From the NCBI GenBank assembly GCA_903813345.2, contig CAIIXF020000009.1:28310740-28374739 (forward strand): a stretch of 64,000 nt of DNA, given 5' to 3'. A model generated the notes under the pieces. The model made no database searches. It saw only the letters and a program-made list of their open reading frames with translations, and had not been told where the DNA came from. The DNA comes from Owenia fusiformis (Eukaryota > Annelida > Polychaeta > Sabellida > Oweniidae). Each line of letters starts with the position of its first letter. Position 1 is the stretch's first letter. The position numbers and the translations under genes are program-made. Shown piece after piece: positions 43,257 through 55,300 of the stretch.

Positions 43257-46090
43257 CTGAAGGCAGAAAAGATACAGGATCATACAAGTGAACATTATTT
43301 ATTGTTTATCAATACGAACTGCGTCAAATGGCAACAAAGTAAATTGATTGCTGAATGTGAACAATTGTTACTGAATGTTAAGTTGGCAGTTAGTTAATTG
43401 ATCATGTACCAAAGATCAAAACATAGCATAAATGAAAAAATTGATATCTCTAAACATTGATCCATAACTTAACTCTAGACACTTTTGTAAAATTGTAAAA
43501 AAGTTGAATGACCTATAAACCATAAGAATTTCTCAGCGTTCAAATTGAAACAGGTTTTTATAAGGTTAACATGTAAATCATGGGATATAACATTTATGAA
43601 AGCAACAAAATACACTTCCCCCCCCTGAAGATGAGCAGTTGTCTATCAACAGCACAACGCTGATCAATAATAACCAAATGAGCAAACATTCTAAGTAGAC
43701 AATGACGAACACATTCTAAGTAGATAATGTCACAAAGACATGATAAACAAACAAGATAAAATCTAAATAGTAACCCAATAGGAAAACCCAACAATTCTGT
43801 CCTGGTTACATCGACATGCATACATGTACTATTATTGCCAAGACTACTGTCTTAAAATCCCATATCAAAATCATGTTTGTATCAGATTTCAATGTTATCA
43901 TTTTCTTTTTCAGATAAATGAAAAATAAAAAATAAGAAAAATGAAAAATATGTTGTCTAGAGTTCAAAAAGATCAACTGGTAACAAGAGTGTATGGATGA
44001 ATATGTCACATTTGAAAAGTGTGAATAGTGTCACATCTGAATGAAGAACTTGATGTCACCTGACATCAATTTTCCATGCATCTGCATTGGTTTACAGATA
44101 TGTTATAACCTAAAAACCATGCATGATGAACTAAAATATAATAACTTTTTTCATTTCCAAATCCATAGTTTTCAGTTGTCATAGGAACTAAAAGGCAAAA
44201 TAAGGCAGGTGCTGAAAATATGCAACCTATTTCAGCAACCTATAATAACCATGATAAATCAAAATAGCAACAATCTGTCTCTCTAAAGTAAATCTTCATG
44301 TCCAATGTGTGAACTTCTTAAACATTAAATTGGATAAGTTGTGAAAGAAAATCAAATAATGAAAGAAAGGCAATGATAAATCTAACACTACACTGACATC
44401 CCAAATTATCATGTAAGATTGATTTAGAACATGCATGATATAAGACTGTCCATACCTTGCATTATGTATAAAATACCTCAGAGATAAAACCATGTCAACT
44501 ATACTTATATTTTCATGAATTATAAGAAAATAAAGACTTTTTGAAACTTCAAGTGGAATTCTGTCACAATATAATATAAAGACAACAAAACGATTTCAAT
44601 TCTGATGAAAAAATTATTGAAAATTTATCAATTGCCGTTAAATGTACAAAGATTAGCTCCTTAGCAAATAATCATGAAGAATACAAATAGAAAAAGATCC
44701 AAGAAGATTGTTGTATTCAATATGTACCCAATCAAAAGTCAATTTACAGAGAAATATATCTGATTGTATTATGTAATCTGACTCTGTGTAATTTTGACAA
44801 TTCTGCGATAGGAAACACTCATCTTGAGACTACTAGTAAATCAAATGACAAATACAACATTCTTGATTTATATTTACTGTCCACAAAAATGGTGAATTAC
44901 TTGCTGTAAGTCCATGTTCAGAGGGAACGGAACAATGATCGATTACAATATAAGTTAATTTCTTCATTTATTTAAAGAATAACATATTGATTTTTATTTG
45001 ATTGATTTTATCTCAATCATTGACTTCCTCACCTCACAAAATGAATACTTCATTTTATTTCATTGTTCTTCTTAAAGTTCATTCAATGCTGGGAGCGGAC
45101 ACAACGTGAGGCTATATCCCATAATAAACCTCTAGTAAATAGGGTTAAAGGTCTCATCTTTTATCTTCTTAATGCATAAATCCTTATTTTTCATGGTTTT
45201 CATCAACGTTTTGAATTGGGATTCGTTTAGAATTGGGATTCAGTGGTCCATTGATTTGAAGAAAAATCTGCTTCAGAAAATACATTTGGTTTTTACTGCC
45301 ATCTATACAACTAGGTTGGATTTATTTCAATGGATGTCCTAAATTATTCATTAACACCAGCTACCTTTATACTTTCAATGAATAAATATATAAAATGAAT
45401 ATAATATAATATAATATAATATAATATAATATAATAGACTCATTCCACTTAATGAAAGGGTTTACTAGACCTTTCAATCATAACTATAAGTAGCTAGTGA
45501 AGGGTTTCATATCAATTGATAAAACTATATAGCCATCATTCCCGTTGTGACCTTTGTGACCTTTCAATGGAGCATTTCAATGTTGATGCAAAAAGAATCA
45601 TGGTTCTTCTAGGCCTTCTAGGGTTTCTAGCACTCTAACACAGTCTGGTTTGCGAATGGTTGAGATGACCTTGTAGTTTAACTTAACCAGCAGTGCTGAA
45701 ATTACATTCACAGGCTACACAGAAATATTCACTGCTGCACTGTTGAAATATCAATACTAATATGTATGATTCAGCAATGTAGTGTAAGACCAGAATAAGA
45801 AATAGATATTACAACAGAGCTCAACAGTAAAGCATTGCAAGTCAGATATTACAACACTAAATCATTGCAACACAGTTTCCCCTCCTACCAAGTGGGAATT
45901 TTTATTACTTCAGTGAAATACATAACAACTGTAGTAGCTTACAAAAGACACTAAGGTCGAAAGTAATATCTGAGGCAGATCCATGATATTCTACGAAAGA
46001 GACGAGGAAAATACAGTTAATAGTTTTTTCAAGACAAAATGCAGAAATACAGTTGGATGCAGTGAAATACAGTAATAGCATCCTTTATAG
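43257..46090. other. Intergenic or intronic region upstream of the TRIM-like gene
   Basis: If the exon at 43166-43256 is real, this is intron on the minus strand. It holds a pentanucleotide (ATAAT)n microsatellite at 45398-45435 and short minus-strand ORFs (43594-43821, 44296-44493) without recognisable features. No gene is called. Confidence 0.5.
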
Positions 46091-46110
46091 CCGAAAGTGA
46101 TAAAGCAGCT

Positions 46111-47916
46111 ATGCTTTGTGCAATATGCCAAGACATTTGTATAGATCCTAGGACATTGCCATGCATGCATACATTTTGCTTTAGGTGTTTAGAAAGCCTG
46201 ACCGAAAACACCAAACTCCAAGGAGAACCATTCAGCTGCCCAGAATGCCGTCAAATAACACAGGAAAGTGCAGAAGAATTGAAATGCAGCATTAAAAATG
46301 CCAATAAAGATGCTCCCCCATCATACGAGTCGTGTGTAGGATCCAACAAACCCATCCCAGGACAAGCTGAACGAGAAGCCAAACACACTCTGGGACAAAA
46401 GGATCATGAGGACAAAGCCATCCCAGGACAAAGGGAACAAGAGGACATACAAACTCCAGTAAGAGCGAGATGCTTGGACTGCAATAGCATTTTATGTTCA
46501 AAGTGCCAAAATGATGATATGCTATTAAAAGGTGCACAAGTGCTTTGCCACAGGTGCCATCCTATTACCAAACCTGATCATCCTTGTGCTGATGCTACAG
46601 GGAAACCCATCAAAACAGGAAAAGATACAAAATCTTTGAATAAACCTGAAGTATGTGCAATTTTAACACTCGGAAGTGAATTTATGAACAAATATGAACA
46701 GGCAATTCAAGATACAAATGAATATGCAAGTGACCTGGATCAACATGCTGAAAACGTCATAGCTGAAATAAACAATGATATGAATGCTATGATTCAGGCT
46801 GTTCGCAAGAAATACAAGATACACACAGAGAAGGTGATGCATGATACAGAATATAATAAACAGAGGGTCATGTGGCATAATGATGAATTACAGACTCAGA
46901 AATCTGTCATCGAGGGTCAAGTCAAAAAGTATCGTGCCACAGTCGAGCGTGGTTTCCCTTTAGCAGCTAAGTTTATGGAGCAATTAAACCTGAAATCTGA
47001 GGAATGGTCCCAGAATCCAAACACTAACTTCAAAGGAAAGATTCATTTTGATTTCACCGAAGGAAGATGTGATGATGTAGGATTGAAGTTCGGAACAGTT
47101 GATAAGAGGAAGGTGGCGATACCAGAGAATTATGATGTTCTCAAACCATTATGCGTGCCTATTTTAACTAGCACTAAAGTACATCCTTGCTGTATTATTG
47201 ATCTAGCTGTTACACCATCAGGTAACTACGTTGCAGTAGGACGCAGGACCATTATATATGATGCAAGTCTCAAAATGATAAAGGACTTGAAACACAAGTT
47301 TCAACATGTAGCACTAATGCAGGATGGTAATTTAGCATTCACAGATGGTTTTACAAACAGAATCAGTATATATGATGAAGATGGTGATCACCTACGAGAT
47401 GTTTTTTGTCGAGAGTTAACAAAACTTGAAGGCATTCACGTGAACTCATCAGGCAAGATGATGGTAATCGATTCATGGAGCAACCAAGTCTACAACATTG
47501 ACCCATCTACAAGGGACGCCAAAGTTGAGCCTCCCATGCCTAGTAAATTTGAGTTTGCTCGCTATCTTACAACTAACAGTCAACAGGTGATCATAGTAAG
47601 TGACTATGCTGGACAATGTGTCAAAGGTATCGCAAAATATGGTACAGAAGTTTTCAATTTTGAATACTGGGACAGGGGCAATGGACGGCTCAGATATCCC
47701 TATGGTGTTTGCAGAGATGAAGGAGATTATATATTTGTGGCAGACTCAAACAATGACAGGGTCGTTTTACTCAGCTCAGAGGGTAAATTCCTGAAATATG
47801 TACTTACAGACAAAGATGGCCTATACCATCCGCATGCAGTTACAATCAACCAAGATGGTAATCTCCTTGTTGGAGATATTAATGGAAAGTTATTCAGTAT
47901 CAAATACAGGGATTGA
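46111..47916 (+). CDS. RING/B-box/coiled-coil/NHL protein (TRIM-type E3 ubiquitin ligase), intronless ORF
   Basis: 601 residues in one exon. The RING finger has all eight ligands: C3, C6, C18, H20, C23, C26, C43, C46. A linker (about 78-115) repeats an IPGQ-x-E motif. A reduced B-box-like finger follows (C121-x2-C124, C129-x2-C132, C146-x2-C149-H150). Residues about 185-285 are predicted by eye as coiled coil. The C-terminal 250 residues form NHL-like beta-propeller repeats; the clearest are YPYGVCRDEGDYIFVADSNN (529-548) and HPHAVTINQDGNLLVGD. TRIM-NHL proteins are usually ubiquitin ligases or RNA-binding regulators; the substrate is unknown. The first zinc ligand is residue 3, so a short upstream exon may exist: an AG at 46089-46090 would extend the frame with AESDKAA before the Met. 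A TGA in the same frame lies further upstream. Large TRIM families are typical of molluscs and lancelets. Confidence 0.87.
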   Translation: MLCAICQDICIDPRTLPCMHTFCFRCLESLTENTKLQGEPFSCPECRQITQESAEELKCSIKNANKDAPPSYESCVGSNKPIPGQAEREAKHTLGQKDHEDKAIPGQREQEDIQTPVRARCLDCNSILCSKCQNDDMLLKGAQVLCHRCHPITKPDHPCADATGKPIKTGKDTKSLNKPEVCAILTLGSEFMNKYEQAIQDTNEYASDLDQHAENVIAEINNDMNAMIQAVRKKYKIHTEKVMHDTEYNKQRVMWHNDELQTQKSVIEGQVKKYRATVERGFPLAAKFMEQLNLKSEEWSQNPNTNFKGKIHFDFTEGRCDDVGLKFGTVDKRKVAIPENYDVLKPLCVPILTSTKVHPCCIIDLAVTPSGNYVAVGRRTIIYDASLKMIKDLKHKFQHVALMQDGNLAFTDGFTNRISIYDEDGDHLRDVFCRELTKLEGIHVNSSGKMMVIDSWSNQVYNIDPSTRDAKVEPPMPSKFEFARYLTTNSQQVIIVSDYAGQCVKGIAKYGTEVFNFEYWDRGNGRLRYPYGVCRDEGDYIFVADSNNDRVVLLSSEGKFLKYVLTDKDGLYHPHAVTINQDGNLLVGDINGKLFSIKYRD

Positions 47917-47923
47917 GGTGAGT
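47916..47923 (+). promoter_or_regulatory. Consensus splice donor directly after the TRIM stop codon
   Basis: AG|GTGAGT (47916-47923) starts on the last base of the TGA stop. It would place an intron in the 3' UTR two bases after the stop, too close to trigger nonsense-mediated decay by the usual 50-nt rule only if further junctions are also near. Use of the site is not shown. Confidence 0.35.
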
Positions 47924-49307
47924 GAACATTGTATCTTTATTACACTGGATTCAGTGAAACTTGTTAAGTGGAACACCTCTAGAAGTGGAACACCTTTTTA
48001 GGTGCTAGTCCCAAGAAAAACTGACTTGAAAAATGAACCGTTATAAGTTGAACACCTCCCAAATGAAAGAAACACATTTTAGAGGTACCAAAGGTGTTCC
48101 ACTTAGACAGAATTTTTTTGAAATTGTTTTTGAGCAAAGCATATGGAAAATGTTCCAAGGGAACATCAATAGCAAAAATGTGAGAATCTGGAATGGGGAA
48201 AAATGACCACTCCTCCCTCCATCCATAATGAAAATCCATCACAAACATGCAAGACCAGATGCGAGTAGAAATAATCTTGATTTGCATCATCAAATATTCA
48301 AAATTCAGTCAAAGTGATGTCATGTGTGAAATCTACACGTAAAAGTCCATCTACAAACATGATTTCAAAACTTGTTATTAACTTTGCAAATTCAATTTTT
48401 TTGAAAGTGTGATTTCTAGTTCGCAGAGATTCCCTATAGACATGATGGACCCCATGTTATAAAATCACAAAAAGTGAAATATCTTTTTCTTCTTCAGATA
48501 GTATTTTCTCTTACAGGAAATATTTTAATCTGCATAACTATTAGAAACATAAGGGTGATATGAAAATTGATTCACTGAAACTGATGAATATTTAAGTTAA
48601 AGGAAATTTTCTACTATACCCGCCATGCTATCTGAGCAGAATGTGCCAACTGGCGGTGAAACCAGTAACAACCTACTCGCTTCTAGGTTATTGAGCAATG
48701 AAAATCAGATTCTTATGACTGATATAATGAGTATAATTAATTTGTATGTTTTGGGGAGTTTTATATGTTATCTTGATTGGCCCCCTTACTATATGATAAA
48801 TTAACATTCTGTATTTCAGACCATTGGTACTACTGTGAAAAATTATATCAACATTGACAACAATGGAAACAATGTGACAACAACATGCTGCATATAAAAG
48901 AGATGAGAAATCATGAAAAAGTTGATGACAAACTATGAACAAGCTCATGACAATCTATGAAAAAGCTAACGACAAAACTTTGCACAAGTCAAAATGTGGC
49001 AAATGTGAAAGGTGAATTCATATTTGTGTTCTCTATCTAAACACCTTCCATTTGAATAAAATGCGATAATACGTTTTATGGATCTTACAAGAAAGAAATA
49101 AACAAAATTGGAAGGCAAAATTGTGTTTGTGATCTTCTTTTAAATATGAATGAATATAGCCACTTATGGATGCCTGCTCCTCAGATATGATATATATTCC
49201 CGGGTGATATATACCCCATGTTAAACCTGCAAAATGCCTGTCACACTTGAATATCAATGATTTTGAAATGAAACTTACCACATCTTAAATCCTATTTTAG
49301 ATTGAGA
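47917..49307. other. Convergent intergenic gap between the TRIM-like gene and WBP11
   Basis: Holds a CAGTGAAACTTGTTAAGTGG-type MITE remnant (about 47949-48115) and one copy of a direct repeat (49171-49217, GCTCCTCAGATATGATATAT) whose second copy is at 50131-50178 in WBP11 intron 12. No gene is seen. Both genes end here, so their 3' UTRs share this gap. Confidence 0.65.
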
Positions 49308-52300
49308 TCACATGAGTCCATCCATCTCTTTCATGAATTCATCATAGGCGTCATCCTTTGTCTTCACATTGACTGGCTGTACTGATGGAGATGGGCCCAG
49401 AGATAACTGTTCATCTACAAAATAAATAAAAGTCTCAAAATAATGATAGGATAAACAAGGGTGTATTCCATACCCGATGAGTTTCAGGGACATACTGGGA
49501 ATATATTCCATATCTGGGCAAATATTTTTCGTATGTCCCGCTCCAACGAGGATCCGGGACATATAAATCGTATGTCCCGCATAAGCCATTCTCCGGGACA
49601 TACGATGGCTATTGGAATTTACGTCATAACTATTTCAGCACTGAACTATATAAGAGACAGAGGTGCCAAACGATCAGGGTGAACAAAATTTAAGATTGAA
49701 AACAAGTAATGTGGATGAATTCTTAGTAAACACAGAAAATGAACACACCGCAAAAGATGTTCAAGTACTGAATGAGTACTTGGACACTAAGGGGGAACAC
49801 CGATCTGTTGACGACCTGCTTATTATTTCAAACCTCATCAGGTATGGAATACAACACTTATGCATGGTCAGTTTTGATACAGGAAATATCACTCAAAACT
49901 TGTATGGATATATTATATCTGCCCACATTTGGCCTGGAACCATGAATTTGTACGATCCCCAATCCAATCCAGATATGAGATTTATCCTGAGATTAATCCC
50001 AGGATCGTACAAATTCACAGAATTCTTGGATTAATCCCACAATGCATCTTTACCATGACGAAATTTATCCGGATCGGATCGCGGATCGTACGAATTCTCC
50101 ACTCCTGGAGCGGGACATATACAATATATCCTGCCTGCTCCTCAGATATGATATATATTCCCGGGTGATATATACCCCAAACCCACTCAAGTATGAGATA
50201 CATATTTATATATTTTTGTCAGTCTTTAACCATGCCAGAAATAAGAGAGCCCTTGAGAAATTCCACATTTAACAATTCATGAAATTCTAATTATCATTTG
50301 TAATAAATCCATAGTTATCTTACCAGGTAGTTTATTAGCTTTGCCTTTCTGGTCTTTCGTTGAACGTTTCACACGCAAGGACGTTGGCATGAATCTTGTA
50401 ACATCACCAATAGGATTCTTGATCTGTGGCTTAGCCTCGATAGTGGCACCTGTCTCGCGCTTCTCTGTGACTGGAACTTTCTGGGGGAGCTTCAAGATAC
50501 TTGGGGGTGCACTGAGAACATTTGGATTTGAAGCCAGACCAGGAGGGCCTCCAGGTGGTCCAAGGGGTGGCGGTCGCATTCCTGGGGGAGGTGCCCCTGG
50601 GGGTCTCATCATCCTGGGTGGAGGCATACCTAAAGATTGAAACATTCAAAATAGATTTAGTCTGTTGAATTACAAAACGGCACAAGTACAATATAATTGC
50701 AATTTGAATTCTGATACTCATATCTTTTTGTCTCGCAACCGCAAGATGCTCCAATATGATAACATGAAATTACCAAATGAAAAGGTGATAGTTCCTATTA
50801 ATTGTTTCAATTTTTAATAATTTCAATTTACTCAAACATCACCTTGATAATCTAAGAATGAATTTACTGAGTAAACATACATTTACTGAGTGAAAATATA
50901 CATCAATTCAAAAGATCTTTCAATAGAATCCCCATCAATGCCATTGAAGAGCCATAAAATGAGAATTCATAAGCGTGACTGCTGGTGAAACAAATATTTT
51001 GACACTTTTGATTGGTTCCTTGATGATCTTCAAGGACATGACAACCCACAAATTACCAGGACAGAAAAAGCATTTGCATCCAAGGTGTGTATCAATCGAC
51101 CATATTATTCCCGATTGAAAAAAGAGAAGAAGGATTGATATACTGTACATGATATGCAAAATAAGACCCCATTTCAAGCAGTGCCACACTGTACTCACCT
51201 GGTGGAGGGCCTGGGGGCATCCGTGGAGGCATTCCTCGTATATTGGGAGGCAGGCCAGGCGGTGGACCTGGAGGCATACCAGGGGGACGTCCTGGGGGTG
51301 GGCCTGGGGGCAACATCCTTGGAGGCACACCTGGGGGTCCACGTAGGGGAGGGGGTCTGAACATTGGAGGAGGAATCCCAGGAGGCAGACCTAAAACGTA
51401 AAATGATCTTTACATTCAAGAAAAATTACACAATATTAGATTTAAATTGTACTTAATGATAATCATATGCACCCCTGTCAACAAAATAGTAGAGTTCTAA
51501 GCAGAAATAATTAAATAAGAGCTACAAAAAATGAACTTGCAAACAAAATTCCCCACTTTATAACAACCTTTGAAGGGACATTTCGAACCTGGGGAAAGAT
51601 GTCCAGTATGTAACTGACCTGAGGGTAGTCCTGGGGGTGGGCCAGGGGGAGCACCAGGTGGGACAGGTATTGATTTAGTGCCCTCATCTGATGGCTTTTT
51701 CATAGATTTCTTCTCCTCTTTTTCTGTTTCATCCTCATTGTCTGAGCTGTTGGAGTCACTCTCCACATCTTGGAATCTTGTCCTCTTTCTTTCCTGGAAT
51801 AACATTGAAACCTGTAATTTAATGGGACACCTCTAAAAGTGAAACACACACATGATACTAGTCATGTGTCCTCCAAGGCCATCTTATCCGATGGATATTG
51901 AGTTTGAAAAAGAGAATGGATAGGGTAGATACTCCAAGGAAACTCTTCTAAAGTGGGTCAAAAGGTTTTAAGGATTACAAAACTCCACACCCCTATTTTA
52001 AGAGTTTTTAAGGTCATATCTGAAAGGAATTGCTGCTGTAACACGGCCTAGGGAGGACACATTGACTAGTAATGTAGTGTGAAATTGAACTTTATTTTGG
52101 ACGAACACTAAATTTTAAAATGACGGACTTTGTCCCATTTGAGAGTTGAACCATGATACTTGGCAAATCAATGTAACTTTGGATAAGCTTTAAAATGATA
52201 TATTATATATTAATAATAATATATATTTCAGTTTAGTCAAGTTTTTACAATTACATTCAGTTTTTATGGAAAAATAATAAAAATGCAATGACACTTAAAA

Positions 52301-55300
52301 TAAGTGTATTAAATTACACAATAGTTTTAATAAATGTTTATTGGAAATAGAAAAGGTACAAAGGAAAAAGGGAGTCATTTGAAAGGAGAGTTTGCTATTA
52401 TTGGTATTAAGGTTCAATGTGTCTAATCTCTATAACAATTATTAGTCAATGATGCAGTTCAACCCCTGGTTGTATGACACATACTATGATGACACTGGTA
52501 TATGTCTGCCTAGGGGGGGGGGCATACTTTCGGGACACCCTGTAGATAGACAAGAGGGTGATAACAAAAGCTCACTTCATGTGAGTTAAAAATATACAGT
52601 AGGTACTAACTGTAGTCATACTTGCAGAAATAACGCCAAGACTGCTACTTTTGGAACACCCTGTACAGTAACCAAATATCTGGGAATCTGCAGTTTGATG
52701 AGAATTTTTTAATAATCTAAGATTAAAGATTCAGTATTTGCTGCCCAACTTACTGGTTTTGATGGTGGTTTTACAGGCTTGTCCTCCTCCACTGGGACCA
52801 TGGGCACAACCTGACCAGCCATCTTCAACATCATCACTTGTAAAGATGAAACTGCAGGCTTCATTGCAGGGCCCTTCTCCTTATTGTCATCATCAGAGTC
52901 GGAATCAACGTTGAAGCGGATTTTACGCGACTTGGCTGCAAAATCATATTTAAATCATTGATAACTTCAAAAGTATTCTTAAAGAATAAGGTGGGAACAT
53001 GTATGATCATTAAAAGTTGTGTCACTGACAGATGGAAGGATTCCTTTTGTTTTTCCCATGAAATTTGCCTTTTCCCCTTGCAAAATTCATTCATAATCAT
53101 TTTAACTTGCAAACAAGAAAATCAAGTGAAAATGACACTAGAAAAACACGAAGGCCATAATGCTATTTTGACAAAACTGATCCACTTTTTATGGAAATGC
53201 CACAGAGAAAGACAATGAACAAACTACATTTTACTGCTTGTTTTCTGTTGGCTAGGTAATATGTTAATGAAGTCACAAATTAAAATATAATAAACACTGT
53301 GATGTGTGACGTTTAGCTTTCTTGTCTGTTTAGTTGATAGGGCAATAAGTAACTGATGTCATAGTTCATGTTATATTACGTCATATCTTCATCACAAACA
53401 CAACATATGACGTCGTGATCGTTGCTTTGATGATTTGCCATATAAGGTAATAATGGCGGACTTTTGGTCACGTGAATGGTCGACAGTCGATCCATAGAAC
53501 GAATGGCTCCGCCCACTTCGTTGGGGGGCCTTCGTAAAAACTAAGAGGCGTGATCTACATTGGACATTATTCAGATTCCTTTATAATTGAGAAAGTTATT
53601 AAAAGTAGAATGTAACATTTCTTGGTGCCACACTTTATTATATATCTCATACCTTTAGGTTCATCTTCTTCATCATCCGACATTGGTTCCTCTTTACGTT
53701 CACTAGGGGGAGCTGCATCTTCTAATATATCTGCAATATAACGATAGTTATATGACAATGTATGTAGAAAATAAAACAAGAAACAATGATGTCATGATTC
53801 CAAATTTTAAAAGATGTACTTCTTATATCAACGTTATCTGCAAAAATCAGGCATGCACCTTCCCATAGCCACCTTGTTGCAATAGGGGTGCTATTGTATT
53901 ATTGAGCCAGATGCTACGGGGGTCAGGGTGAGGGCATGTTTCCTAAGAAAAAATTTACAATTTAAAAGCAAGTTGATAGCATCTTGTGTATTTCTGAGGT
54001 TATAATATGCTTTACAATAAAAATCTTATCATGTCTGGCTATGGGCCTTACGGCTTACACTTACACATTTACAAAAATGTCTCGTCCGATTTAATCAAGC
54101 ATAAAATGAGACTTTTAAAATATTGATAAGCAAAGATATTTACGTTTTTCTGCAGCATCGTATTCTTCTTCACTTTCAGGTTCACTCTCAGAAAGATCAA
54201 TAGGTGGCTCTGGTGGAGGTCCTGGGGGGTTCTTTTTTCGTAAAAGTTCAACTGTTGTAAATATTTGGACCGGAGCTTGTTTTTCACTGTAATTGAAAAG
54301 TACATATCTATAAATATATAAAATTATGTTTAATGAAGGTACAAAATAACAACAAATAAAAGAACATTCTAAATCATGCTCATGAATAAAGAAATTAATT
54401 CTAAATTGTCACTATAAAAAAACACTCTCATACCTAGTGTATGCAGATGTTTTCTTCAGGATTCCAATGATTGGTTTGTCGGGGGGTCTAGGGATCTCAC
54501 TAGGCAATGGTATTGAGGAGGGGACGGCATTATTCATTTCTGGTAAATCAGGAAGGGGGATTTGGTCTATTTGTACACTTTCTGCATTCTTTACTTGATC
54601 TGAAAGCGCACAAGAACAAAATTAATGAGGAAAATTATAACATTTGAAAAAAGTTTGACCAAAATGTCATTTAGGCCATTTTACATAAACTCCTCCAATC
54701 AATGAAACTTATCAGGTTCTTTGTTAGAGACACAAACTTACAGAACAAGTATTATCTGATTATAGATTTGTTAATAATCATTTTTCAATATGAATGCCAG
54801 TTTAACCAATACTTTTGAGAGCATCTATCAGTATTAATAAATAATATTATATTGACAGGAAAGAAATATATACATTTTTACATACATTACATAGTTTTTA
54901 TCACCTTACCATAAAATATTTGCATTTTAGATCTTTTGCTCTCATATTCTTCCTCAGCCTTTTTCAACTCTATTGCATATTCTGGATCTTCTTTTTCCTA
55001 AAATATAAAAATGATTAAAATGTTTTAATTATTACATGTTACTAAGTTGTCTATAGGTTGAGTTCTCCCAGGATTGAATTGTCCAGGGATGAGATGTGTA
55101 TAGGGGTTGAGTTGTCTAGGAGATGAAATGTCCAGGGGTTGAGTTGCGCCGGGATTGAATTGTTCAGGGATGAGATGTGTATAGGGGTTGAGTTGTCTAG
55201 GAGATGAAATGTCCAGGGGCTGAGTTGCGCCGGGATTGAATTGTTCAGGGATGAGATGTGTATAGGGGTTGAGTTGTCTAGGAGATGAAATGTCCAGGGG

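Noticed and set aside
47979-48293. 104-codon minus-strand ORF after the TRIM-like gene
   Set aside because: Lies over a CAGTGAAACTTGT-type MITE remnant; no family match.
50935-51419. Several 65-135-codon ORFs around the Pro-rich WBP11 exon
   Set aside because: Shadows of WBP11 exon 11 in other frames and strands; the Pro/Gly-rich bias keeps all frames open.
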